Position numbers and translations under genes: made by a program. DNA of 21,036 nucleotides from DATDYA01 sp035289165 (GTDB taxonomy: Bacteria; Patescibacteriota; Patescibacteriia; Magasanikbacterales; GWA2-37-8). The notes beneath the pieces are model-generated. The model saw only the letters and a list, made by a program, of their open reading frames with translations. It was not told the DNA's origin and made no database searches. Below are positions 13,117 through 21,036 of this stretch, piece after piece. The stretch covers positions 1 to 21,036 of the forward strand of contig DATDYA010000048.1 in NCBI GenBank assembly GCA_035289165.1. The letters are read 5' to 3'. Position 1 is the stretch's first letter; every line of letters begins with the position of its first letter.

Positions 13117-13557
13117 TTACGGTGTCGATGTCGCTGTTAAGCCAGCTGGGCTTAAGGTGACAGTTCCGGTTAGACCACCCATGCTGTCTTCAAGAACTGA
13201 AGTAACAGTAAACGTACTAGTAGCACCGGTGTAAAGATAGAACTCACCAGTGTTTGGTCCGGTTGGGATTTTAGCCATATAAGCTCCGGCACAACTGATA
13301 GTAGAAGACCAACCACTCTTATTTAAACAGATGTGGGTAGAGTCGCCTAAACTTATATTAGTACCAGCTGGATAAGCAGTATTTTCAGTATAATACAACT
13401 CTAAAGCAGTTTGCAATTGTTTTAAGTCAGATAGACGTTTGGAGTCACGAGATTTGGTACGAGCTGAACCTAAAGCAACTACAGCTAGGGTTGACAATAA
13501 ACCTAAAATAGCTATAACGACTAACAATTCGATTAAAGTAAAACCACGCTTATTCAT
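13117..13557 (-). CDS. Type IV pilin-like protein
   Basis: A 146-residue prepilin. The N-terminus MNKRGFTLIELLVVIAILGL is a textbook type III signal: basic leader, cleavage after G5, methylated F as mature residue 1 and E at mature position 5, then a ~22-residue hydrophobic helix. Residues ~40-60 (KRLSDLKQLQTALELYYTEN) continue the long helix; the globular part has two cysteines (HICLNKS, ISCAGAY) likely to form a disulfide and a Thr/Ser-rich end. It is the substrate of PilD. The Shine-Dalgarno GGGAGGTGAC, three bases before the ATG, is the strongest in the window, which suggests high expression. It has its own terminator. Confidence 0.93.
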   Translation of the reverse strand: MNKRGFTLIELLVVIAILGLLSTLAVVALGSARTKSRDSKRLSDLKQLQTALELYYTENTAYPAGTNISLGDSTHICLNKSGWSSTISCAGAYMAKIPTGPNTGEFYLYTGATSTFTVTSVLEDSMGGLTGTVTLSPAGLTATSTP

Positions 13558-13595
13558 ATTGTCACCTCCCTTCGTTCGGAAAATATTCGCATAAC

Positions 13596-13994
13596 TTATG
13601 CTTTAACTAAGACACTTTTTATCTTATCCACAATTTCTGATGGCTTAAAATGGGCTTTGATAAGATAATCAACAGCGCCCATCTCCAAACCTTTTTCCAC
13701 ATCATCTTTCTGACCGAGATTGGTAAGAAGAATAACTGGAACACTGGAAGTAGTGGGGTCTTTCTTTAATTCAGATAAAACAGCGAAGCCGTCGAGCTTG
13801 GGTAAAAGAATATCCAATAAAATAATGTCTGGTTTTTTCTTTTTAGCTTCAACCAAGGCTTTTTCACCGTTATCGGCAAGGGTTACCTTATAACCCTCCA
13901 TGTCAAATTTTTTCTGGTAAATGTCGGCTAAAAAAACATCGTCTTCAACCAACAAAATATGTGGCTTCCCTCCTTCTACATCTTTCTTCGGCAT
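13596..13994 (-). CDS. CheY-like single-domain response regulator
   Basis: A 132-residue receiver domain with no output domain. Acidic pocket D18 and D19 (LLVEDD), phosphoacceptor D61 in LLDILLPKLDG, T91 in ILLTNLG, and K113 in YLIKAHF are all present. A disordered ~9-residue N-terminus precedes the fold. No histidine kinase gene lies in the window. Its place between pilM and a pilin gene suggests a role in controlling pilus assembly or twitching, as with PilG/PilH; this is inference. It starts 32 bases after the pilM stop, with no clear ribosome-binding site. Confidence 0.95.
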   Translation of the reverse strand: MPKKDVEGGKPHILLVEDDVFLADIYQKKFDMEGYKVTLADNGEKALVEAKKKKPDIILLDILLPKLDGFAVLSELKKDPTTSSVPVILLTNLGQKDDVEKGLEMGAVDYLIKAHFKPSEIVDKIKSVLVKA

Positions 13995-14026
13995 AATTTT
14001 TAAATAAAACTAATGGATATGTTAAA

Positions 14027-15172
14027 TTATACCATATTGCGCAAAGCGAGTCCAATTGCGACAGACATGCGCGGACCGATCTGGTTCAAAAGCGGCTTTA
14101 AACTATCTTGGTAAACCACTCTCGCCCATGGATCGCCGACATAACATTTTAATTTGAATTTTTCCGCAATAATTTCACTCAAATATGGCAAGACGGCTAT
14201 CCCGCCAGTTAAAATAACTTTCTCGGGGCGTTTGTTTTCATTGCCGCTTTGGCGCAAATAAAGTTCAAAGCTATATTCAATTTCTTTTAAAATTGGATCA
14301 AAAAGACCGTTGAATAGAGTAACAAATCTTTCTCGACTTAAATGATCGCGTACTAATTTTTGACTTTCCGGATGACACAAGTCTATTTTTAGACGATCAA
14401 CTACGGCCTCTGGTAAATCCAAAGACCGGCTGAGAATTTCTCCGACCCGGTGGCCGCCGGCCTCAATGCTGTGATGGGTAATCGGCACGGCTTGGTCCAT
14501 AATGAAAAAATTAGTCCTTTCAGCACCCAGGTCAATGATCATGGACACGGCCGTATCTCGGCCGATAAGCGACCGCTCTAAGGCGGTTGACTCGGGTTCA
14601 AGTGCTTCAAGAACCAAACCAGCCTGACGGAATATCTGGGTGTACAAGGCGACGAGATTTTTAGGAACAGCGTTAATCAAAACGACCTGCTGATTTTTTT
14701 TATCCGGATTGGTTGGCAAAATTTGGTAATCCAAGGCCATTTCATCAAGCGGGCGCGGAAGTAATTTCTTAACTTCAGCTTTTAAAATACCGGGGAACTC
14801 TTCTTTTTTGACAATTGGCAAAGTTACCAAAGCATGGAAAACTGCTGACACCGGCAAACTAACAATCGCCTGCTTAGCAACAGTCCGAGATTTCTGACAA
14901 ACTAATTTTAAAACTTCGGCGTATTTATTGACTTCCGACTCTTGCAATGTTTCAGCCGTAGAAATTTCTTTTTTAATTTGTTCCGAATTTTTCTTTACCA
15001 GATCCTCGGCGGTTTTATCATTTTTGACAAGATGATGCACATCTTGGCGCATCGAAGTTATGCCATAAGTAAATAATACCGGGCGGTTTTTTTCCTTTTT
15101 TAACTCGACTAATTTTATTCCCCCAGCGCCTAAATCAATACCGAGTACTGATTGAGGTTTAGAAAAAAGCAT
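14027..15172 (-). CDS. pilM: Type IV pilus assembly protein PilM
   Basis: A 381-residue protein with the actin-like ATPase fold. The N-terminus SVLGIDLGAGGIKLVELKKE carries the phosphate-1 motif (D-L-G-x-G-x-x-K), the second phosphate motif is MIIDLGAERTNFFIMDQ (~215-231), and the adenosine motif is ILTGGIAVLPYLSEII (~320-335). PilM binds the cytoplasmic tail of PilN at the inner face of the membrane and helps to assemble the pilus machine. The length is normal for the family. It is the first gene of a minus-strand cluster, divergent from cysS. pilN, pilO, pilB, pilC and pilT are not in the window. Confidence 0.95.
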   Translation of the reverse strand: MLFSKPQSVLGIDLGAGGIKLVELKKEKNRPVLFTYGITSMRQDVHHLVKNDKTAEDLVKKNSEQIKKEISTAETLQESEVNKYAEVLKLVCQKSRTVAKQAIVSLPVSAVFHALVTLPIVKKEEFPGILKAEVKKLLPRPLDEMALDYQILPTNPDKKNQQVVLINAVPKNLVALYTQIFRQAGLVLEALEPESTALERSLIGRDTAVSMIIDLGAERTNFFIMDQAVPITHHSIEAGGHRVGEILSRSLDLPEAVVDRLKIDLCHPESQKLVRDHLSRERFVTLFNGLFDPILKEIEYSFELYLRQSGNENKRPEKVILTGGIAVLPYLSEIIAEKFKLKCYVGDPWARVVYQDSLKPLLNQIGPRMSVAIGLALRNMV

Positions 15173-15205
15173 AAATATTTTTCAACCCATTTCGAAAACA
15201 GATAT

Positions 15206-15234
15206 ATTATACCAGAGTTAAGTATAAAGTTACA
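15206..15234 (-). promoter_or_regulatory. Promoter of pilM
   Basis: On the minus strand TATAAT occupies 15211-15206, and TGTAAC, a weak -35 box, lies 17 bases upstream at 15234-15229. The predicted start is near 15199, a ~27-base leader. Confidence 0.5.
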
Positions 15235-15242
15235 GCTAATAC

Positions 15243-15271
15243 TTGTAAACTGTGGATAAATAAGGTAAAAT
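15243..15271 (+). promoter_or_regulatory. Promoter of cysS with a DnaA-box sequence in its spacer
   Basis: TTGTAA (15243-15248) and TAAAAT (15266-15271) are spaced by 17 bases. TGTGGATAA at 15251-15259 is the exact complement of the DnaA box TTATCCACA and falls between the two boxes. AAGAGG at 15273-15278 is a possible, rather distant ribosome-binding site. Confidence 0.5.
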
Positions 15272-15293
15272 TAAGAGGCTTTTAACATTATCT

Positions 15294-16661
15294 ATGGACA
15301 TTACACTATTCAATACCTTAACTCGAACGCCAGAAAAACTTGTACCGCTTAAAAAAAACCACATTGGATTATATACCTGCGGACCGACAGTATATAACTA
15401 CGCCCACATTGGAAATCTACGATCCTACCTTTTTGAAGACATTTTAAAACGGGTTTTACGATATAACGATTACAAGGTAAAACATGTCATGAATCTAACT
15501 GACGTTGGGCATCTAACCAGCGACGCTGACGAAGGCGAGGACAAAATGGAAAAGGGTGCCAAGCGTGAAGGCAAAAGCGCTTGGGAAATCGCCGACTTTT
15601 ATATTAAAGCCTTTGAGGATGACATTAATGAATTAAATATTACCCCACCGGATATCTGGTGCCGGGCAACCGAACACATTGAAGACCAGATTCGCTTAAT
15701 TGAAAAACTGGAGGAAAAAGGCTTTACCTACAAAACTTCCGACGGCGTTTATTTCAATACCGCTAAGTTTTCTAATTATGGCAAATTAGCCAACCTAGAA
15801 AACCAAGATTTAAAGGCGGGGGCAAGAATAGAAATGGGTGAAAAAATTAACCCAACCGATTTTGCCTTATGGAAATTTTCTAAAGAAAACGAAAAAAGAC
15901 AAATGGAGTGGCCAAGTCCCTGGGGTACTGGTTTTCCAGGTTGGCATATTGAATGTTCAGCCATGTCGACCAAATACTTAGGTCAACCTTTTGACATCCA
16001 CTGTGGCGGGATCGATCATATTCCGGTTCATCATACCAATGAAATCGCCCAAAGCGAAGCCGCGAGCGGTAAACCACTCGCCAATTACTGGCTTCATAAT
16101 GAATTCTTGTTGATCAATAACGGAAAAATGGCCAAATCCGTAGATAACTTCTTAACCATAAGAGAACTAAAAAGACAAGGCTATTCCCCCCTCGCCTACC
16201 GCTACTTTACCTTACAGACTCATTACCGCAGACAATTAAGCTTTAGTTTTGAGGCACTAGGAGCGGCCCAGAGTGGATTAGAACATTTATATGAGATTGC
16301 AAGAGAGCTAAGTAAGGAAAAAATGCCGGAAGATAAAGAATCGGCCGATAAATTTTTGGCGCTTATTAACGATGATTTAAATATTCCCGAAGCCTTAGCA
16401 ACGGTATGGGAAGCTTTAAAAAATAGAGAAATCAGCTTGCCGCAATTGTTGAACTTTGATGAAGTGTTCGGATTACAAATTGAAGAACAAATTAAAACAG
16501 TAGAATTACCTAAGGAAGTTCAACAGCTGGTAAAAGAGCGAGATGAGGCACGAATTAATAAAGATTGGGCCAAAAGCGATGAATTACGAAACCAAATCGA
16601 AGCCCTGGGATATGTTGTAAAAGATGGAGTCAAAGGGACAGAAGTAAAAAAGAAACTTTAG
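15294..16661 (+). CDS. cysS: Cysteinyl-tRNA synthetase
   Basis: A 455-residue class I aminoacyl-tRNA synthetase that joins cysteine to tRNA-Cys using ATP. Seen: the HIGH-type signature 38-HIGN in CGPTVYNYAHIGN, the KMSKS-type loop K278-M-A-K-S282, and zinc ligands C29, C221, H246 and E250 that bind the cysteine thiol. The C-terminal ~100 residues (from about 345) are the DALR-type helical anticodon-binding region, ending with ELRNQIEALGYVVKDG, typical of the family. The length is normal (455 versus ~460). It is divergent from pilM and 19 bases before the NUDIX gene. Confidence 0.98.
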   Translation: MDITLFNTLTRTPEKLVPLKKNHIGLYTCGPTVYNYAHIGNLRSYLFEDILKRVLRYNDYKVKHVMNLTDVGHLTSDADEGEDKMEKGAKREGKSAWEIADFYIKAFEDDINELNITPPDIWCRATEHIEDQIRLIEKLEEKGFTYKTSDGVYFNTAKFSNYGKLANLENQDLKAGARIEMGEKINPTDFALWKFSKENEKRQMEWPSPWGTGFPGWHIECSAMSTKYLGQPFDIHCGGIDHIPVHHTNEIAQSEAASGKPLANYWLHNEFLLINNGKMAKSVDNFLTIRELKRQGYSPLAYRYFTLQTHYRRQLSFSFEALGAAQSGLEHLYEIARELSKEKMPEDKESADKFLALINDDLNIPEALATVWEALKNREISLPQLLNFDEVFGLQIEEQIKTVELPKEVQQLVKERDEARINKDWAKSDELRNQIEALGYVVKDGVKGTEVKKKL

Positions 16662-16680
16662 GTAATAATTTAACAATAAT

Positions 16681-17124
16681 ATGTCTGAAAAAGAAAGATT
16701 CAAACCATACGTTGCCGCCTACCTCGTACTAGTTAAGAACGGGCGAGTTTTACTTCTTAGACGCTTTAACACTGGCTATCAGGATGGTAACTATAGTTTA
16801 GTGGCTGGTCATCTTGATGGGGGCGAAACAACGAAACAATGTATTATCCGAGAAGCCAGTGAAGAAGCTGGGATTGTGGTAAGACCAGAAGACCTAGAGG
16901 TAGTTCATACTATGCACCGCTTAGCACCGGATAGAGAATATTTTGATTTCTATCTTCGGGCTGAAAAATGGACTGGCGATATCACAAACATGGAGCCTGA
17001 TAAATGCGACGAACTTAAATGGTGTCAAATAGATGATCTCCCGAGCAATGTGTTGCCAGCAGTAAAACTGGCCCTAGGGAATATTAACAACAATGTACAT
17101 TATAGTGAATTCGGTTGGGCATAA
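16681..17124 (+). CDS. NUDIX hydrolase
   Basis: A 147-residue protein with a complete NUDIX box, G43-x5-E49-x7-R57-E58-x2-E61-E62-x-G64 (GHLDGGETTKQCIIREASEE). It cleaves a nucleoside diphosphate linked to another group, using Mg2+ bound by the glutamates. The N-terminal strand VAAYLVLVKNGRVLLLRR and FDFYLRAEKW fit the usual fold. The substrate (damaged nucleotide, dNTP or sugar nucleotide) cannot be told. It starts 19 bases after cysS and may share its transcript. A hairpin with TGGCC/GGCCA arms follows at 17148-17169 but without a T-run. Confidence 0.92.
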   Translation: MSEKERFKPYVAAYLVLVKNGRVLLLRRFNTGYQDGNYSLVAGHLDGGETTKQCIIREASEEAGIVVRPEDLEVVHTMHRLAPDREYFDFYLRAEKWTGDITNMEPDKCDELKWCQIDDLPSNVLPAVKLALGNINNNVHYSEFGWA

Positions 17125-17195
17125 TGCTAACAAGGACGGCAGACTAATGGCCAAGAGCTTCTTAGGCCAGTTTAATAAATAAACAACATAGTAAA

Positions 17196-17224
17196 TTGTG
17201 AGGAATGCGTTCTTGTGATATAAT
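17196..17224 (+). promoter_or_regulatory. Promoter of the ATPase operon
   Basis: TTGTGA (17196-17201) and TATAAT (17219-17224) are spaced by 17 bases. The predicted start near 17231 is about three bases before the ATG at 17234, so the mRNA is probably leaderless. Confidence 0.65.
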
Positions 17225-17233
17225 TTAGTAGCT

Positions 17234-17740
17234 ATGACTACCCCTAATATTCCGGAAAAGAATTTACCGCTCGAAAAAGAATTGCCCAAAGCGCCGGAAA
17301 CGCAAACGGAAAAAATCATTCCGCGTGAATCAGCGCCGAGCAAACCGGAAAATGAAAAAATTGACACAAAAACCTCAACTCCCGAAGGATCAAGATTTGG
17401 GTCTTCTTTGCGTCGCAAACCAACGACCGTGCCTCAGGCGCAAGATGAAATTACGGTCAAAATTGAGAAAATTATGGAAGAGGGAATGGGCGATGCCTTT
17501 TCCCGTATGTCACCGGTCGCTAAACAAGAGTTTAAGATTAAAGGCGAAGAAACAGCCAGGAAAATTCGATCGCTAATGAAAGGTACTAAAGTCAAAGCAA
17601 AGAAAATTTTTAACCTGATTTTGCAATGGTTAAAATTATTGCCTGGCGTCAACCGATTCTTCCTGGAACAAGAAGCAAAAATTAAAACCGACCGGATTAT
17701 CCATTTGAAAAAAACTCAAGAAGGTCTCATTAAACTTTAA
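17234..17740 (+). CDS. Unknown protein paired with the VirD4/HerA-like ATPase
   Basis: A 168-residue protein, not recognised. Residues 1-~75 (MTTPNIPEKNLPLEKELPKA...) are rich in Pro, Glu, Lys, Thr and Ser and are almost certainly disordered. Residues ~75-168 are helical: ITVKIEKIMEEGMGDAFSRM, then KGEETARKIRSLMKGTKVKA, then FNLILQWLKLLPGVNRFFLE, a hydrophobic or amphipathic helix, and a basic end. No cysteine or catalytic motif is seen. The stop TAA is directly followed by the ATPase ATG (TAAATG), so the two are translated together and may form one complex. An adaptor or membrane-docking role for the ATPase is inference. Confidence 0.75.
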   Translation: MTTPNIPEKNLPLEKELPKAPETQTEKIIPRESAPSKPENEKIDTKTSTPEGSRFGSSLRRKPTTVPQAQDEITVKIEKIMEEGMGDAFSRMSPVAKQEFKIKGEETARKIRSLMKGTKVKAKKIFNLILQWLKLLPGVNRFFLEQEAKIKTDRIIHLKKTQEGLIKL

Positions 17741-20299
17741 ATGGAAAACGTTTACCTTGCTTATTTAAAAAGTGCGGCAGATTTTATCCTGCAAACCCCG
17801 GAGTTATTTTTTGCGTCCATGGTTATCCTTGGCTTCTTTTCCTTTATTGCCTTGTTATACATTCTCCGCTCTTTCTTTCACCTTTTGGGCAAAGAGAGCA
17901 AAGCTTTTCACAAGACAATTCTTCTTATTCGCGTTCCTAAAGAGAGAAAAAATGAGGGACAACAGAACATGAACCAAGAAGAAAATATTACCCAGATCCG
18001 AGAGCGGATCGCGATTGCTGACACCATATTTTCTGCCATTTCTGGTTTGAAACGTGAAAAAGGACTGGTAAAATGGTTTACCGGACGGCGAGATAATTTT
18101 TCTTTTGAAATAGTGGTAAAAGACAGCAAAATTTCTTTTTATGTGGCAGTGCCAGATAAATACCGCGAATTTCTGGAACAACAAATCCATGCTCAATATC
18201 CACACGCCGAAATTAACGAGGAGCCGGATTACAACATTTTTCAACCCGAATGTCATATTGTCGGAGCGTATTTATGGTTTAAATATCGCTCAGCTTTTCC
18301 TTTTAAAACTTACAAAAAAATGGATTCCGATCCCCTAGTTTCTTTACTTAATCCCTTAAGTAAAATTTTAGATACGGAAGGTGCGGTCATACAATACATT
18401 GTCCGACCGGCCAGCCCAAAGTGGCGTCGCCAGGGAGTGCAGATGATTAGAGACATTAAGGAAGGACAAAAATTCGAATATGTCGCCCGGCGTGGCGCTT
18501 TTGTAAGAGGATTGGTAAAGTGGAAAAAGGTAATGTTCCCGAAAAAAAATGACCCTAATCGCCAAGATTCGCTTTCCCAGCAATACCATCTAACACAGAT
18601 GGAAGAAGAAATGGTTAAGGGCATGGAAGAAAAAATTAGCCATGGTGGTTTGGAATTAACAGTGCGTCTTATTAGTTCTGGTCCAAGCAAAGAAAAGGCT
18701 CAAATGAACCTCGAGAACATGCTGAATGCTTTTAGCCAATACAACATTTACCGTTATGGTAATTCTTTTGGAGCGGCAATACCGCGAAGTCAAAAAAAGA
18801 TTATCCAGGATTCGATTTATCGATCCTTTCATCATAAATACTACATGGTCGCCAATACCGAAGAAATGACCAGCTTTTGGCACATGCCGATACCAACAAC
18901 CGAGACGCCGCATATTAACTGGTTGGGAGCACGTAAGGCTCCCCCGCCGATTAACATGCCAAAAGAAGGTGTCGTTCTCGGGCGGGCGACTTACCGTGGT
19001 GAAGAGACGATTGTGAGAATAAAGCGATCGGATCGTCGCCGACATTTATATACCATTGGCAAATCTGGTAGTGGAAAATCTGTTTTCATTCAAAACTTAG
19101 CGATACAGGATGTTATTAACGGCGAGGGTGTTTGTGTTATTGATCCACATGGAGATTTTGTCGAATATGTTTTACAACATGTCCCCAAAGAACGGGCGGA
19201 CGATGTCATATATTTTAACCCCGCTGATATTGACAGACCAATTGGTTTAAACATGTTGGAAGCCAAAACCGAGGAACAGAAAGACTTTGTCTGTCAAGAA
19301 ATGGTTTCTATTTTCTACAAACTGGTAACCGATCCGTCCATGATCGGCCCGATGTTTGAACACCAAATGCGCAACGTCATGTTGACGCTCATGGCCGACA
19401 TGGAAAACCCCGGTACGATGGCGGAAATTCCCCGCATGTTTACCGACGACGAATATGTTGAGGAATGGAAGGCCAAATTAAACGACCCAATGGTTTTGGC
19501 TTTCTGGAATAAAGAAATGGCCAAGACCTCGGACTTCCATAAATCCGAAATGTTAGGCTACTTAATCTCGAAAGTTGGTCGGTTTGTCGAAAACCAAATG
19601 GTGAGAAATATTATCGGGCAATCTCACTCGGGTTTTAACTTCCGAGAAATCATGGATAAAAAGAAAATTCTTTTAGTCAACCTGGCCAAGGGTTTGGTGG
19701 GTGAAATTAACTCCAACCTTTTGGGTTTGATCATCGTGTCCAAACTGCAGATGGTCGCTCTGGAACGCGCCGCATTGCCTGAAGAAGAACGGCACGACTT
19801 TTATTTATACATCGATGAGTTTCAAAACTTTATTACCGACTCAATCGCGACCATTCTTTCAGAAGCCCGCAAATACCGTCTAGAATTAATTATTGCTCAC
19901 CAGTATTTGAGCCAGTTGGTAGACAATAAAGGCAAAAATACTGTCCGCGATGCTGTACTTGGTAATGCCGGTACTTTAGTTACTTTCCGGATTGGCGTGG
20001 AAGACGCAGAAATACTCGCGAAAGAATACGCTCCAGTTTTTTCAGCCTATGATTTAATGAATGTTGAGCAATACACCGCTTACGCCAAGTTACTAATCGA
20101 CAACACCGCGGCCAAACCTTTTAATATGAGTACCTATCCGCCCAAGTCTGGTAACAAAGAACTGGCAGCGGCCATTAAAGAGCTTTCTCGCTTGAAATAC
20201 GGCCGACCACGCGAAATTGTCGAAGCCGAGATTATGGAACGGGCGAAGCTTGGTGAATCTAAAACCGACACTCTTGATTTAACCGAAACATCAATGTAA
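17741..20299 (+). CDS. VirD4/TraG-HerA-like membrane ATPase
   Basis: An 852-residue protein. One membrane helix pair or long segment lies at ~22-47 (LFFASMVILGFFSFIALLYI). A ~370-residue N-terminal part of its own (about 60-400) includes FSFEIVVKDSKISFYVAVPD. The ATPase domain follows: Walker A G440-K-S-G-S-G-K446-S447, Walker B D692-E693 in FYLYIDEFQNF, and downstream segments EARKYRLELIIAHQYLSQL and GTLVTFRIGVEDAEIL, typical of the HerA/FtsK/VirD4 group of hexameric DNA or protein pumps. It probably moves DNA or supports secretion or conjugation at the membrane. Other type IV secretion genes are not seen in the window, and dnaX follows directly, which suggests a conserved chromosomal gene rather than a plasmid transfer unit. 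Its cargo is unknown. Confidence 0.88.
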   Translation: MENVYLAYLKSAADFILQTPELFFASMVILGFFSFIALLYILRSFFHLLGKESKAFHKTILLIRVPKERKNEGQQNMNQEENITQIRERIAIADTIFSAISGLKREKGLVKWFTGRRDNFSFEIVVKDSKISFYVAVPDKYREFLEQQIHAQYPHAEINEEPDYNIFQPECHIVGAYLWFKYRSAFPFKTYKKMDSDPLVSLLNPLSKILDTEGAVIQYIVRPASPKWRRQGVQMIRDIKEGQKFEYVARRGAFVRGLVKWKKVMFPKKNDPNRQDSLSQQYHLTQMEEEMVKGMEEKISHGGLELTVRLISSGPSKEKAQMNLENMLNAFSQYNIYRYGNSFGAAIPRSQKKIIQDSIYRSFHHKYYMVANTEEMTSFWHMPIPTTETPHINWLGARKAPPPINMPKEGVVLGRATYRGEETIVRIKRSDRRRHLYTIGKSGSGKSVFIQNLAIQDVINGEGVCVIDPHGDFVEYVLQHVPKERADDVIYFNPADIDRPIGLNMLEAKTEEQKDFVCQEMVSIFYKLVTDPSMIGPMFEHQMRNVMLTLMADMENPGTMAEIPRMFTDDEYVEEWKAKLNDPMVLAFWNKEMAKTSDFHKSEMLGYLISKVGRFVENQMVRNIIGQSHSGFNFREIMDKKKILLVNLAKGLVGEINSNLLGLIIVSKLQMVALERAALPEEERHDFYLYIDEFQNFITDSIATILSEARKYRLELIIAHQYLSQLVDNKGKNTVRDAVLGNAGTLVTFRIGVEDAEILAKEYAPVFSAYDLMNVEQYTAYAKLLIDNTAAKPFNMSTYPPKSGNKELAAAIKELSRLKYGRPREIVEAEIMERAKLGESKTDTLDLTETSM

Positions 20300-20325
20300 A
20301 ATGAGGAGGCTGAATTAAAATATTT

Positions 20326-21036
20326 ATGGCTACCCTTTACCGAAAATACCGACCGCAAACCTTCGCCGAAGTTACTGGGCAAGATACTGTTACGACCACG
20401 ATTCAAAACCAAATCGCCACCCAAAAAGTGGCGCATGCTTATTTATTTTCCGGTCCACGTGGTGTTGGGAAAACCACGATTGCGAGGCTACTAGCGAAAG
20501 CGATCAACTGTGAGAATAGAAAGCTGGGTGAATATGAACCGTGTAATAAATGCTCCAGTTGTACGGAAACCAGTGTGGGAAGGAATATCGATGTCATAGA
20601 AATCGATGCAGCATCACACACCGGGGTAGATAATGTGCGAGAAAATATTATCGACAACGCCCAATTTAAACCAACTCGCTCCCCTTTCAAGGTGTTTATT
20701 ATCGACGAGGTTCATATGCTTTCGACGAGCGCTTTTAATGCGCTCTTAAAAACTATTGAAGAACCACCAGCGCACGTTGTGTTTGTGCTTGCGACAACCG
20801 AAATGCATAAACTACCGGCAACTATTTTATCCCGTTGCCAAAGATTCAATTTCAAAAAAGTTGGGTTTGACGAAATGTTAAAAAGATTGGAAAAAATTGC
20901 CAAAGCGGAGGAGATAAAGATAGACCAAGAAGTATTAGAGAGGATTATCGGAAAAAGCGAAGGTTGTTTACGTGATGCCGAGAGTTTGCTTGGACAAGTC
21001 TTTTCTTTAAACGAAAAGAAAATTACCGTCGAAAAC
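20326..21036 (+). CDS. dnaX: DNA polymerase III subunit gamma/tau, N-terminal part (runs off the window)
   Basis: The 237 codons present begin MATLYRKYRPQTFAEVTGQ, the standard DnaX start. They contain Walker A GPRGVGKTT (near residue 45), the zinc-binding cysteines (EPCNKCSSC), Walker B FIIDEVHMLS (~130), the sensor-1 region VVFVLATTEMHKLPATILSRCQRF with the SRC motif, and part of the next domain (GCLRDAESLLGQ). DnaX is the clamp-loader ATPase of the replisome, bridging polymerase and helicase. A good Shine-Dalgarno, GAGGAGG at 20303-20309, lies 16 bases before the ATG, rather far; no better in-frame start is seen. It follows the ATPase gene by 26 bases and may be co-transcribed. The 3' end is outside the window. 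Confidence 0.97.
   Translation, partial: MATLYRKYRPQTFAEVTGQDTVTTTIQNQIATQKVAHAYLFSGPRGVGKTTIARLLAKAINCENRKLGEYEPCNKCSSCTETSVGRNIDVIEIDAASHTGVDNVRENIIDNAQFKPTRSPFKVFIIDEVHMLSTSAFNALLKTIEEPPAHVVFVLATTEMHKLPATILSRCQRFNFKKVGFDEMLKRLEKIAKAEEIKIDQEVLERIIGKSEGCLRDAESLLGQVFSLNEKKITVEN

Noticed and set aside
1..21036. CRISPR arrays, insertion sequences, rRNA genes
   Set aside because: No regular repeat-spacer pattern, no transposase motif and no rRNA sequence was seen.

Overview
The window looks like a chromosomal piece of a Candidate Phyla Radiation (Patescibacteria) bacterium. This is inferred from gene content and style, not from a database match. The AT-rich genes are packed tightly, the tRNA lacks an encoded CCA, and several genes have a -10 box almost touching the start codon. 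The type IV pilus genes (pilM, a CheY-like regulator, a pilin, pilD) run into ligA and a pyruvate phosphate dikinase/PEP synthase gene, and a large VirD4/HerA-like ATPase sits directly before dnaX.

Layout. (1) 1-1000, + strand: tail of infC, then rpmI and rplT (the standard IF3-L35-L20 operon), a probable stand-alone small RNA with its own consensus promoter and a loop resembling the anti-Shine-Dalgarno sequence, and tRNA-Asp(GTC) with promoter and terminator. (2) 1000-2290: a foreign-looking, self-contained cassette. An inverted tRNA 3'-end remnant and a short tandem repeat precede a consensus promoter, a folded leader, a very GC-rich gene for an unknown membrane-anchored Cys-rich protein, a large hairpin and a terminator. 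(3) 2290-6300: an accessory region. Two near-identical ~66-bp repeats in direct orientation bracket a DUF5678-like gene broken by one stop codon, a GHKL ATPase, a STAS-like protein, a frameshifted RibD/DHFR-like reductase and a GNAT acetyltransferase. A ribbon-helix-helix/RelE-type toxin-antitoxin operon follows, with a perfect operator palindrome over its promoter. (4) 15172-6307, - strand: pilM, CheY-like regulator, pilin with terminator, then a new promoter driving pilD, an unknown gene, ligA, a PEP synthase carrying an unusual C-terminal membrane anchor and extra domain, and a small membrane protein. (5) 15243-21036, + strand: cysS, a NUDIX hydrolase, an unknown protein paired with a VirD4/HerA-like ATPase, and the 5' part of dnaX.

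Housekeeping parts (translation, replication, pilus assembly, PEP synthesis) are ordinary. The most unusual items are the GC-rich cassette, the small RNA, the repeat-bracketed ATPase/STAS region with two broken genes, and the membrane-anchored PEP synthase. All base-composition statements are estimates by eye. Structures were paired by hand, not computed.
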